Shown here: in pieces, positions 10,510-22,480 of the stretch
How the letters are laid out: the number at the start of each line of letters is the position of its first letter
Numbering within the stretch: the stretch's first letter is position 1
NCBI GenBank assembly: GCA_036365515.1
Contig: CM070876.1
Location: forward strand, 42,684,195-42,748,194
Origin: Torymus aiolomorphi
Taxonomy: Eukaryota; Arthropoda; Insecta; Hymenoptera; Torymidae
DNA length: 64,000 bases
Reading direction: 5' to 3'
Position numbers and translations under genes: made by a program
The notes under the pieces: generated by a model
The model's input: only the letters and a program-made list of their open reading frames with translations
Database searches by the model: none
Told to the model about the DNA's origin: nothing

Positions 10510-11330
10510 CACAGTCAGGATCACCCAAGAGAATGATCGACTTTAGTCCCGTGTACTGTACTTTATTCCCAGCTTCACTGTGGCCACTTTATGGACTTGA
10601 AAAGTTATTTTGTGTTTATGTGCTATAATTTTGTTTGTGTTAACCAAATTCATCATAAACGTAAAAAATTAAACGATGTTACTTTATTCCCTCTTATGCC
10701 GCAATAATGTAATTTATTACCCTCTCTACTATAATAGCCATTTTATAGCCTGAAAAGTGGGGAAAAAGTGGCGTCTGATTCCTTCTTTTACTTTATTCCC
10801 GCATAATGCGGGAATAAAGTAAATTGGCGAGAACAAAGTAAAATAGTCTAATTTTTTACGTTTATGGTGAATTGGGTTAAAACTAACAAAATTATAACAC
10901 ATAAAGACAAAATAACTTTTCAAATCTATGAAGTGGCCACAGTGGCGATGGGAATAAAGTACTATATGTACTATTATGCATATGCGAGACATAAAGTACT
11001 TTATATCCCTCTATATAGGAACACAGTAACATCGTCTAAATTTTTACGTTTGTAGGGAATTTGGTTAAAACTAACAAAATTATAACTCATAAATACAAAA
11101 TAATTTTTCAAATCTATAAAGTAGACACAATGGAGATAGGAATAAAGTACTATATGTAACACGAGACTAAAGTCGATTATGCCTTTGGGTAATCACAGCC
11201 CGAGCGAGCGTAGCGAAGCCGCAGTAATAATCTGCAACTTTAGTCCCTTGTTATATAATGTACTATTATTTCCCTAATATAGGGTAATAATGTATGAGAG
11301 AGAATCCAATGCTACTTTTGTCCTGCTCTA
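10510..11330. repeat. Inverted and direct copies of a TACTTTATTCCC repeat
   Basis: A ~100-bp module (ACTTTATTCCC, GTGGCCACTTTATGG, TTTTGTGTTTATGTGCTATAA, then AAACGTAAAAAATT) occurs inverted at about 10557-10670 and in the opposite orientation at 10850-10965 and again at 11040-11150. CGACTTTAGTCCC words mark both outer edges (10530 and 11238). A truncated copy lies at 13190-13395. The block is non-coding and probably a compound MITE; no duplication was identified. Confidence 0.55.
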
Positions 11331-11339
11331 TAAGTTCAC

Positions 11340-12560
11340 GCCATGCGCAAAGCTCGATTTCGCACACGCTTGAATAAAAAAGCATGTGCTGAGTCAAGCT
11401 TTGTACACGTCGTGTCAAAAAATACTGTTCGATACACGAGCGAGAAGGTGATTTTAACCTCGTGTGACCTTTTCAACGTAAACACGAGGATAAAATCACT
11501 TTCAAGCACTACTACCCTGGCGCAAGAAAAAACTGTATCTTTCTGTACATTTTCGTACATTTTTGTTGCTTAAGAGACTTTTGTACAGATTTGTACAGTT
11601 ATGTACGGAAATGTACAAATTAGTACATCAATGTACGAAAATGTAAGGAAATGTGCAGAAATGTACAGGAATGTACAGGAATGTACAGGAATGTACAGGA
11701 ATGTACTGTAATATTGATAAATAAAAAAATCAAAGTTTATTTATAATACTATAAAAAATGTGTTGTTAGTATTGAATTATTTGATATTAATTACATCCAA
11801 ATATATATTTTGAGTCAATACATATGAACAGATGTGATAAACGGATGAAATGATTTTTGCATGCCCATGTGACTTTAATTTTGAGCTACTTTATCGACAT
11901 TAACTTAATAACATATCCCAGAATAATAGAATAACATAAAAACCTCACTATCAACTCAATTATTGTAACATCAATCACATTTGTCGACTTTGGAATCATT
12001 ATCATTCTTGAACTGAGAATGAATTTAATGTGCTAATTAGTAAAATGCAACATGTAAGGGCGATTTGGGTCATCACAGATAAGTATACTTCAATGGCGCA
12101 GATGGTAAAGGGTCGGCTTAGTATTCTAAAGATTGTGGGTTCGATTTCCAAAGACAATCGGATTTTTTTTTAATTATTTTTTTATAATTTTATTGCTTTG
12201 TCCGACCCTTATCTAATTCAATTTCCAAATATAAATATATTATTTTATTAATTATTAAAAATTTTAAGGATTTTTAAGTATTTTTTTATATTATTCCTTA
12301 GAATTGTACATGTCTGTACATTCTTGTATAATACTGTATATTTGTGTACATAAATGTACAATAATGCACAGATAGGTACGGAAAAGTACCGGAATGTACA
12401 AGTATGTACGGAAATGTACAGAAGTACATAGAAATGTACAATTTTTTCTTGCACCAGGATATTCAAATATACTATTCGCTTCGGCGCAAACAGTAACACG
12501 AAGTTTATATCACTTTCTCGCACCAGTATTGAAATGTGAAACTCGCTTTCTCGTACTCGT
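11340..12560. mobile_element. Foldback element with arrays of a 10-bp AATGTACAGG unit
   Basis: Two inverted blocks face each other. The left one is CTGGCGCAAGAAAAAACTGT then a decamer array (11540-11705). The right one is an array (12300-12445) then ACAATTTTTTCTTGCACCAGG. The decamer is AATGTACAGG and variants, each holding a GTAC palindrome. The last left units are near-identical while the right array is more diverged. Outer parts (about 11410-11515 and 12480-12530) also mirror each other (CACGAGCGAGAAGGTGAT). A SINE-like tRNA head sits between the arms. Exact ends are uncertain. Confidence 0.6.
12094..12165 (+). ncRNA. tRNA-derived SINE head, second copy
   Basis: A box TGGCGCAGATGG at 12094-12105 and B box GGTTCGATTTCC at 12138-12149, followed by a T-rich tail (ATTTTTTTTTAATTATTTTTTT). 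The arrangement matches the minus-strand unit at 9921-9990. Stems of a functional tRNA are not formed. Confidence 0.5.
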
Positions 12561-13619
12561 TTCTCATGCATAAAGCAGCTCTTAAAGAGCTCTTTGATAC
12601 ACGGCGTGCGCGTATTACGTGTATGCGCAAGTCATTTTCCTTCACACACGCTTGGATCGATCTTTGCTCGACTCGCGTGACTGAAACGAGTTCCCTCGGG
12701 CGACAAACTTCACACTCGACGGGCTGAAAAGCTAGTTTTTCTCACTTCGTTAAACAAAAATTAAGTTCGATGCATGTAACAAACTACACCCGTGCGGGAA
12801 TCACCCACTTCACACACTTGTATCGAAATGTACTATTTTAATACTCCGTACCACTTAAACGCACACTTGCGTTAGGAGGCCTGTGCATAAGTGGCACTTA
12901 TCGCACGGAGTTTCAAAACAATATATAGAATAAATGCTTAAATTTTGATAATAATCAAAAAGCAACAAATTTCGTACTGTAATATAATAGTTGTGAGATA
13001 TTGGGCTTCAATTGATTTTGATGGTTTATTGCTTATCAATCATGTTGATTTGACATTTTGTACTTATAAATCTATGCTTGAAAAAATTATAATTTCTTTA
13101 TGTTACTTTAAATGTATAGTAAAGGTATTCATTTCCGACTCCATTAAGTATAATGACCACTTCATCAATTTGTAGAGTGTGACAAAAGTAGCATTGGATT
13201 CCCTCTCATATATTATACGCTTATATGAGGGAATAAATTACTTTATTCCCGCAAATGAGAGCATAAAGTACATTATTCGGTCATATTAGGGAATAAAGTA
13301 ACATTATTTAATTTTTTACGTTTATGATGAATGAACTCAGCTGCGGGTATAATAATCTGCGATTTTAGTCCCTTGTTACATAATGTACTAGTTTGTATTG
13401 ATTCGAAAATAATTTCGTGCATGAAAAATGACCTTTTTCTACCTAAATACCGAATGGAAAAGCATTATTTTTCATCCTATTGTTCACAAATGATATAAAA
13501 CCACCTTATTAATAAGTTTAATCAGTAAATAATCAATCTCTCAATGTTTTTGCAAACGATTAGTAAATTCTTACAAAGAAATTTCGTTTTTGAAGTACTA
13601 TATCTACTAAAATCTAAGT
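12561..13619. other. Intergenic sequence with a truncated repeat copy
   Basis: No gene recognised. The segment 13190-13395 is a partial copy of the TACTTTATTCCC repeat at 10510-11330, including CGATTTTAGTCCC. Around 12795-12915 a palindrome-rich stretch (TATCGAAATGTACTATTTTA) resembles sequence near 18030 (TGTCGAAATGTACTATTTC). Confidence 0.45.
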
Positions 13620-14144
<525 letters not shown>

Positions 14145-14155
14145 ATGTTATATCT

Positions 14156-14771
14156 ACCACCCCCCTTCCAGCCGATGAAAATTGCCAAAATCCAATAAAA
14201 AAATACCAAAAGATAGGATTTAAACTACTCCTTCTAAAAATATTAGTTATGATATCTGCTCTCTTTTAATTATTACAACAAAAATTAGATAAATTAACCA
14301 TTTTTTTATATCTTTAACGATGATATAAGTGACTAAAGAAATAATATCCCTCTTAGTGTCGATATTTATAATTTCCATACTAAGAGAGATATTATTTCTT
14401 TAGTCAATTGTCTTAATACACTTGGAAAAATTCACAAACTTAGAAGAAAGTTGGCGGCAGCTTTGCCATATAAAACGCTTTTTATTTTTTATCTTGAAAA
14501 CTTTAATGATTTTAAAAAATCTGATGGTGGAGCAATTTAATATTGATTAGGAGCAGATTACTGGTATTTTTATTTTATTGAGAGCAGTTTTATTAAGCAG
14601 GATCGAGTTAATTAAAGATGTAAAAATGATTAATTTATTTAATTTTTTTTGCATTAATTAAAAGGGAGCAGATACCATAACAAATACTATTGGAAGGAGC
14701 AGTTTAAATCCTATCTTGTGGTTTTTTTTTTATTGAATTTTGGAATTTTCATCGGCTGGGAGAGGGGTGGT
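14156..14771. mobile_element. Mutator-like MITE with 9-bp target duplication
   Basis: Inverted ends of about 115 bp start ACCACCCC and share CAGCCGATGAAAATT and AGATAGGATTTAAACT. They are flanked by the direct 9-bp duplication GTTATATCT at 14147-14155 and 14772-14780. Long terminal repeats with a 9-bp duplication fit the Mutator superfamily. The interior holds a second palindrome (TCTTTAGTCA around 14320-14405) and no transposase. Confidence 0.7.
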
Positions 14772-14910
14772 GTTATATCTGATCAACTTAACCTTGTTAT
14801 TCTATATATACATACTTTCAATATACGCATTAGTTCGTATACAATTATCATTTACAAGTTATGTTCAAAACTTTTTACATCATTGAAATTCGATTTTAAA
14901 TTGACTTGGC

Positions 14911-14932
14911 GTGTGTGTGTGTGTGTGTGTGC

Positions 14933-15028
<96 letters not shown>
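14911..15028. repeat. (TG)n(TA)n(TG)n compound microsatellite
   Basis: GTGTGT run, about 80 bp of TA, then GTGTGT again. Confidence 0.95.
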
Positions 15029-15029
<1 letters not shown>

Positions 15030-15339
15030 GGATATTTTAGGTGAAGTCAGCAGCTCAAAATTTTAAAATCGCTCAAAACTCATTTTCTTTTAGTTTTTTA
15101 TGAAAAAAAATGTTCCTCAAATTTTAGGTCGATATTTGCAAAAATAAAAAAGCTATGCAAGATTGTATGCAAGTCTCTGATTGGCTGCTTCTTAGTATAC
15201 CTTCATCGAAGGATATTGAGGCTGCGGCCAAATATTTTTTTATTCAAAAAATTTTTTTTGTATTCTTCTTCGAAAACCCTTCAAAATGCTTTTTTGATCA
15301 ATACTGGCCGAGCAAAGGGAAAAAAGTTAAAATTTTTTG

Positions 15340-15780
15340 AAATATCAAGAAAAATCCATAATTTCAATTTTTGATAACACGATTAATGAAACTGAATATT
15401 ATTCGTACATCTTATGGCATGGACCGTACCACTGAATTTTGTTAGAGCATCAAATAGAACATTATATATATCTATTTTCAATAATATTAGGCTTACACAA
15501 TAAGCGATACCTAATTATGAATTAATAATAAATTAAGCTATAGAGGTTAATTACTATAAAGCTGTCAAATAAAATCAGGCAACAGACTCATAATTTCATT
15601 GATAATTAGGTATCGCTTATTGTGTAAACCTAATATTATTGAAAATAGATATTTATAATGTTCTATTTGATGCTCTAACAAAATTCAGTGGTACGATCCA
15701 TGCCATAAGATGTATGAATAATATTCAGTTTCATTAATCATGTTATCAAAAATTGAAATTACGGATTTTGCTTGATATTT
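15340..15780. mobile_element. Palindromic MITE with ~175-bp inverted arms
   Basis: The arms AAATATCAAG...AATAAGCGATACCTAATTAT and the inverse ...CTTGATATTT match at nearly every position, including AGAGCATCAAATAGAACATTA. The loop at about 15520-15590 is unique. The right end lies directly against the terminus of the larger element at 15783. Non-coding; no clear duplication. Confidence 0.75.
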
Positions 15781-17130
15781 AAAAACCGCTGCCAATTCAT
15801 TGGCCCGTTGCTTCCTCAAACTTAATTTTGTGATTCCTTTAATTAATTTTTAATAACAAAATTTATAATTTTTGCAAAAAATTATGCCATAATTATAATT
15901 AAATTTATTTTGAAGATTAAGAAGTATTAATTTTCAAATTTATTCATTCATTTATTTATTTATATAACCGGCAAGAATGTTCCAGGTTTAACATAATCTA
16001 TACATATATACATATATAACATCACTAGTATTCTCGAAGCGCGTGGTGAGCGCTGTGATTTTATCGAAACTACACCACTTTTGTTTTTGTGACCGAGCAA
16101 CCCGTTACACCCATCAACCAAACCACTAATAAATTGATATCATAACTAATCCATCATTTTTTGAAGATAGGAGATAGGATTAAGGAGTTATAAGCTTTTT
16201 TGAAAAAAACACGTTTTTGTTTTTGTTCATAACAAAAGAACTGTGATAGCTAGACATAATTTTTTTTTCCAAATATAGATATTTTAATTCTCTTTCGAAT
16301 GCTACCAATCCGCTCCAGATACATAGAGCCGTTCTCGAGAAATTACGATTTGAAAAAAAGGTTAAAAAAACTTTAACCTCAAATATCTCTGAAATTTCTA
16401 GACCAATCATTTTGCCCAAAGAACTCGACCGCGAACTATACAAAATCTACCTCTACAATGAATTTTAAAGCGATTAAGTCAATTTTACTTCCGTAATCGT
16501 TGGACATAGAAAACTCGTTTTTTTCATTTTTCCATTTTTTTCTCAAAAACTAACCAAAAGAATGGATTCAATTTTTTAGAGCTTATAGCTATTTATATTC
16601 TGCATTATCGTGATTTTTCTCGAAAAAATTGGCCGTTTAGTTTTGGAGTTATAAGCTTTTTTAAAAAAAAACACGTTTTTGTCAATAACAAGAGAACCGG
16701 GATAGCTAGAGAAATTTTTTTTTTTTTTGGAAATTGCAGGTTTTTTTACGCTTTTTCGAATGCTATCCATCAGATTAAAATATCTCGATTCTATCATTGA
16801 AAAAAAGCCAAAAACAATTTTGAGAAAATCGAAAATTCGAAATAAAACAAAAACGCATCGCCCCAATTAAAAAACGGATTTTTGACCCGCCATCACGCAA
16901 AAAAAACAAAAAAAATGAGACCTGTCCGGTCAAAATCGACCGAGTAGAAGCTGAGATCCAGGCGTAGACACACACACACACACACACCACACACACATAC
17001 ACGCCCCATCAGTAATCAGTTCCGCCGGTGTCCGCCAGGCGGCAACCCCTTTCTCGATTTCCATAAGCAAATGAACGCCCGCGAGGATACATAAAGCGGT
17101 AAGACTTAGTCAATAACGCGACGTTTTTAA

Positions 17131-17279
17131 CCTTTAGAGGACGGGGATTTGGGTTTACTGTTTTCTCTCACTTTTCTATAGAAATCGAGTTTTTGTGATG
17201 TCTCACATCTCAAAACTAACACATGTAAAGGGTCGATCATGGGCATGGCCCGTATAGGGGCCATCCCGTCCTCTAAAGG
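17131..17279. mobile_element. piggyBac-like MITE in TTAA
   Basis: The 149-bp element has inverted ends CCTTTAGAGGACGGG...(AT)CCCGTCCTCTAAAGG and is flanked by TTAA on both sides (17127-17130 and 17280-17283). TTAA duplication and CC-starting termini are the piggyBac pattern. Nested in the element at 15783-18393. Confidence 0.75.
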
Positions 17280-17289
17280 TTAAAAGAGT

Positions 17290-17575
17290 TGTAATTACGA
17301 GGCTTGCCTCATTTTTGATATCTCCCTATACTATTTAAGGATTCGAAATTATACGCAAAAATTAAAGATCAAATATTTATGTAATAGTTCAGTAAAAAAA
17401 AACATTGATTATTAATTTTTTTTAAACAATTTTTTTCATTTATCACGTGAGTACTCACGTGATTACTCACGTGAGAATATCTTCGAAAAGCTCACGTGAG
17501 AACTCACGCGCATTCTCACGTGAGTACTCACGTGAGTACGCACGTGACTACTCACGTGATTTTTTTTAATAGGGT
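17290..17575. repeat. 12-bp CACGTGAGTACT array, relative of the MITE at 4661
   Basis: From about 17447 to 17562 the word CACGTGAGTACT and variants (CACGTGATTACT, CACGTGAGAACT, CACGCGCATTCT, CACGTGAGTACG) repeats at 12-bp spacing, with one 25-bp step, then runs into TTTTTTTTAATAGGG. TTTAATAGGG and the ACGAGGCTTGCCTC block at 17298 are also features of the MITE at 4661-5310, so this is a truncated or expanded relative. Each unit contains a CACGTG palindrome. Confidence 0.65.
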
Positions 17576-18399
17576 CCGCTACCACTACCTACCCATACGA
17601 CATCTACCACTAGGTGGTGTGGAATGAGGAAACGTCATTGAGTAGGCATACGATGATTTTTTTTAATTTTTAAAAAACCAACCAACAAAATGAATTAAAA
17701 TGTTTAAAAATTATATCTATTATAATCTATTATAATTATGAATTATGCATTATGAATGCATTATATTTTACATTTTATAATTTATTTGAGTTATGAACTT
17801 TTTTAAAAAAACACGTTTTTGTTAATAACAAAAGAACAATGATAGCTATAAAATTTTTTTATACCACTCTAACCTCAAAATCACAACTTTGATATGATAT
17901 TTCGGCGCTCGTGGTATAAAATACCGTTCGAAACTAGTGCGTAAGTCGATTATTTAGGTGGTGTGACTTTTTCGCACTCGCTTCGCTCGTGCAAAAAGTC
18001 ATACCAGCTAAATAATCAACTTCCCCACCCGTGTCGAAATGTACTATTTCTTAAAAAATATGAATTATGAAATATAAAAAAAAAACACGTTTTTGTTAAT
18101 AACAAAACAACCGTGATAGCTATTTGTTTTATTATAAAATATAGATATTTTACTTCTATTTCAAATGATAACTTTATTTATCAGCTCAAAATTTATATAA
18201 ATTTGATATAAATAAATAATAAATAAATAAATAAATTTAAAAATTAACAATTTTTAATATTCATAAATGAATTTAATTATAATTATGCAATAAATTTTTT
18301 AAAAAATTATAAATTTTGTTATTCAAAATTAATTAAAGGAATCAACAAATTACGGTTGAGGAAGCTACGTGCCAATGAATTGGCAGCGGTTTTTTAATT

Positions 18400-19030
18400 G
18401 TCTTATTTATTCACTCCTTCTATTTTAATTATTTATGCTTTTCACTTTACAAAACTTTTATCAAAATAACGTACATTTCACTGACATAAGAACCCACAAA
18501 TGTATTTCACTGAGAAGCACCATGTTTTTATATTACAAAAAACAAGTTATTTCACAAATGCTAAATGTTTATTTCTCTTTACTAATTTTTATTGTTTATT
18601 TCAAATAGTTTTTTTTTCACACACACACACACACCATACACACACCACACACCACACACACACACCAGACACACCACACACACACACACACACACACCAC
18701 ACACCACACACACACACGCACGCACGCACGCACGCACGCACACACGCACGCACGCACGCACACACATTTAACAAACTCGTGTTCCAAGGTTCACTGACAT
18801 AAGACCTTAAATCCATAGATTACCTAACATAATAAACATATTTTTAAATGTATTTTTTAAGTTCACTTGCTTATGCCCTCCTATTTTAATCATTTTTCCT
18901 TTTCACTTTACAAAACTTTTATCAAAATACACAAAATAACGTACACTTCACTGACATAAGAACCCACAAATGTATTTCACTGGGAAGCACCATGTTTTTA
19001 TATTACAAAAAAAAAGTTATTTCACATAAA
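18400..19030 (+). repeat. Direct duplication of ~160 bp flanking a (CA)n tract
   Basis: The segment CTATTTTAATTATTTATGC, TTTTCACTTTACAAAACTTTTA, ACTGACATAAGAACCCACAAATGTA at 18418-18560 recurs at 18880-19027 with few changes. Between them lies a CACACA/CACGCA microsatellite (18619-18767). A third partial copy of the ACTTATTTATCCACTTCTATT edge is at 19062. Confidence 0.65.
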
Positions 19031-19451
19031 TAAACATATTTTTAAATGCACTTTTTAAATTCACTTATTTATCCACTTCTATTGTAAAATAAAATATAAT
19101 AATAATATATTGAATACTTATCACAACAACCTAACTTTGAACCACAATAATTAAAGTTGTCTATGAAAATAAGATAGTCTAAACAGTTTACTAATATGTT
19201 TGCGCGTTGTTTTTTCAAATTACTGACACTATTAAAAAATACTTGGTGATCCATTCTTTAACGCATTCATATGCAATAAACTTTATCAATTTGTAGTATT
19301 TGTTTTTATTTATGTTAATATCTTCTTCAAGGAGTGAAATCTGAGTCTGAAAGTATAAAATACTTGAGCTTGATGCACTTCCAATAATCTGGGAAAATCT
19401 TACATCTCACTATTTCCGGGTTTTAGTATCACAACATAACTTTTAACCACA
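19031..19451. other. AT-rich sequence holding a paralogous empty site
   Basis: No gene. TTTGAACCACAATAATTAAAG at 19135-19155 is a paralog of the sequence into which the LTR at 19452 inserted. Confidence 0.5.
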
Positions 19452-20599
19452 TGTAACGGGGCAGGCGTCGCACAATTATTCGCTTCTTCTAGGCGGATTT
19501 GCCGATGAACGGCGCAACAATGCAGTGGGGCGCGAGCACTTGCTCGTGCCCACCCTCGGCGAAATCTCCTCGTTCGCGCCTGCGCGCCGTCGCTCGCCGT
19601 CGGCTGTCTTCCTCGGCAGCCGTACCTGCCGGCGTTACAACGCGCGACTTCACTGTCGCGCTCTCTCTCTCTCTCGTGCGTGCTACCTCGGCTGCTCAGA
19701 AATGCGCGAGCACCGTGTACTCACGCCCGCGGAGGCCGGTGGTATTCTATACCGCCGCGCGACCGACTAGGAATAGGGATCGGGGAATACGCGCCAAATA
19801 ATGTACGAACGCGTAAGAAGAATAAATGAAGTTTATTGCCTCTCGAGCGGCAGAATCTTTATACACGCGGCGCGTACGCTGTGTACGCGCCGATTCGGGT
19901 GGTGCGCCCGCGCACGCTATGTACGTGTGCACGGTCGCACACGCGTACGCTTAGAAGCGGCTCGAGCCGACGTGGCCGATCGCCGTGCACGATCGGCTCT
20001 CGCGCGCGCGTCAGTAGCCTCGCTCGCTCGCGCGGGGCTCGCTCTCCGGACGCACGTCGTTCGCGGGGAGAGCGCGCGTTCGCCTGGCCAGGACTTACCT
20101 CGCGTCGACTATGCTGATGCAGAGTCCGGCCGGGCGGCGTAGATCGCCGCGCGCGTCGTATATATATATCTCTCTCTCTCTCTCTCTCTCCTTCTCGGGC
20201 AATCCGGCCGTAGCCGGGGATCGGCCGCGCTGCTGACGTCTCTCTCTCTCTCCTTCTGTATCTCTGCTGTATTGCTGCGTCGTTCACTCTCACGCACTTG
20301 CGCACGGCACTGCACCACACTGGCTGCACTCCCGTGTACTTCTCTCTCTCTTCTCCTGAGGAACAACTAGAGGAAGCGGGAACCGGGCACGGGCTGTAGC
20401 CCTAAGCGATACTGCCTGCCTGCTTCTCCGTCGGCACGCGCAATCATCTCTCGGCCTTGCCCTTCGCGTAAGGTTGAGAGATGTTTACATTTACTGTGTT
20501 TGCCCGTGCCGTCGCGGTGTGCTGAGACTCGCCTCGAGTCTCATCGACGCACACCGATACACACACACATGCGCGCACGCACACGAGCCGTCCGTTACA
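19452..20599. mobile_element. Probable solo LTR with CACA duplication
   Basis: The 1148-bp GC-rich block begins TGTAACGGGG and ends GTCCGTTACA, so it has inverted TGTAACGG/CCGTTACA ends. It is flanked by CACA on each side (19448-19451 and 20600-20603). The sequence ACCACAATAATTAAAG(T/A)T at 19139 is a related site without the insert, which supports both ends. Inside are an AATAAATGAAGTTTATT segment (19822) and CT-rich tracts. No internal coding region or partner LTR is seen. Several GC-rich open frames exist on both strands; none has family features. Orientation is unclear. Confidence 0.6.
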
Positions 20600-20603
20600 C
20601 ACA

Positions 20604-21169
20604 ATAATTAAAGTTATCTATGTAAATAAGATCAGCTGCCAATGCTGCTTTTACTACATAGTAGTTCACTCTTCAGAATTTACATTCAAATCTATGTATT
20701 AACTGATGATCCTCTAGTTTTTACAAAACTTGAAGCTCAAAGTTGACTACAATTTCCATAAGGGCAGCTTATACATTTTTCACAAAATACTCATTCCCGC
20801 TCACTTATTCTTGTACCTTGCCAAATTTGAAAAGTTCTTAATACTTATAGGTATGTTGTTGGATTAAGTCCCATCTGTAAAGTATTTACAAGCAAGCATT
20901 GTTACTTGATTTTTTCGTGGTAATATACTTATACGATTATAAAATCACACTTTTTGCCAATAAGATAATCTACAGATAATATTCCACTTACAGAAAAGTC
21001 CACAGATATTATTTCACTTGGAGGCATCATAGTTGTTTGGGAATTCAATAATTTGAATTCCCGCGGTTACACTCAGCTCGGCACGACTCACGGCGCTGCC
21101 ACGGCGCGGCAGCACCTCGCGACCTCCCGGCGGAACAGCCGGGACGCTACACTGATTAACAAGGTATAT
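20604..21169. other. Intergenic sequence
   Basis: No feature supported apart from a short GC-rich patch at 21060-21155. Confidence 0.5.
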
Positions 21170-22480
21170 TCGCGCTATTTCGGTCTCTCTCGCGCTCTCA
21201 CATGTAAATGTGAGAGGAATTAGTTTGATTCGCGAAGTGAATCGTCAAGACCAAGAAGATGGAAGTGCTCTTTTAATTCTCACACTCAGTTAGTATCCAT
21301 GTAATGGTTCGCCTCGTGGAAAAACTCACGGTACTTTGGCTCTCAGTAGATACACTCAAACCTCTCACTAAAGGTCTCTCTCAGTAATGGTCTACCACGA
21401 GGGAATTCTACTGTGCCGGCGATTTTCATGTGATGGAGCTCTCTCTCTCGGTCAACTCACTCTGTGTAGCGGTTCGTCTCGTAGAGAAACTCTCTGTGCA
21501 CATTCGGCGATTCTCAAGTGAAAAATTCAAGTGTAGTGTCTCTCACTCTCTCAACATGGACTGCTGCTCGGCAACATCTCATACGGCGTCGTCTAGCACG
21601 GCAAGTTTTCACGCAGCAGTGTCTCTCGCACGGAAACTTCTCACACGGCGGTGATACTCAAGCGGCATCTTCTCACCGGCGCTCGATGCTTCGAGCGCGC
21701 CACGAGGCAATATCTCACACGGCATATTCATAGTGCAGTGCGTCTCACAAGGCAGCTTCTCACGCGGCTTCTCCTCACATGGCATATCCTCACTCAGCAA
21801 CTTTGCACGGATTCTCGCTCACACCTGCATTTTCACCAATGCAACCCCGGCAGTAAACTCATGATCACCGTGATCAATAATATCAAGGGGATTTGGGCAT
21901 GGTTTTTTTCAAGCAGGAAAATTACACTGGCAGTTCTCAATCGGCTTTGCTCAACTGGCTTCTCTCATCGGCTGCTTCGCATCCTCACACTCATCTCACC
22001 GGGTTATCTCATCTTTCGTTATCATGCTCAACATACGGTTCTTCTCCACTGCTCAGCTTCGTTGCGGAATCACCATCACGGGACCAACTCGTCGGCGTAA
22101 AGATTAATATAACCTCTACGTATGATAAGGTAACAACTCAAATACATGCGGCCATTTTATACGAAGGTGCGCTGCTACACGGAAAGTATAACCAAGCTGT
22201 ACAGCGGGAAATACTCAGGCACGATTAGGTCAGTAATACCTAATCGTGTCATCTCATTGAAAACTCAACCGCAATTAATTCAATAATAATTGATTGTGTT
22301 GCTTATTGTATGGTTAGTACACTCATCAGTGATTCGCAACGTCACACAGAAAACTCATACACTCAAACAGCAAACTCACCAATACTCACAGAATTTTGTA
22401 ACACTCATACACTCAGAATTATGTAACAGTCATACACTCAACTATTTACTTGTAACATCTCACACATTTTATACTTATTC
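21170..22480. repeat. Degenerate CTCAC-rich minisatellite-like block
   Basis: Short units of roughly 14-18 bp built on TCTCACACGGCA/TTCTCACGCGGC recur through about 21280-21810. More loosely, ACTCATACACTCA units recur from 22310 to 22450. Open frames in all phases follow this composition and differ from one another, which argues against a gene. Confidence 0.4.

Larger units (their letters stand above)
15783..18393. mobile_element. 2.6-kb inverted-repeat element, possible TTAA target
   Basis: Ends AAACCGCTGCCAATTCATTGGC (left) and GCCAATGAATTGGCAGCGGTTT (right) begin ~190-bp inverted repeats (15783-15970 and 18190-18393). TTAA lies at both outer edges (15779-15782 and 18394-18397), which is suggestive in a TTAA-targeting superfamily but could be chance in AT-rich sequence. 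The interior has no transposase. It carries four scattered copies of a ~60-bp module (about 16186, 16646, 17788, 18060: TTATAAGCTTTTTT, AAACACGTTTTTGT, ATAACAAAAGAAC, GTGATAGCTA) and two nested elements. Confidence 0.6.

Noticed and set aside
19499..20366. Arg/Ala-rich frames on both strands in GC-rich DNA
   Set aside because: Overlapping frames in all phases from GC-rich composition of the probable solo LTR; no motif.
21430..22228. Overlapping frames of 71-149 codons
   Set aside because: All phases are open because of the CTCAC-rich repeat; products are dissimilar and without domains.
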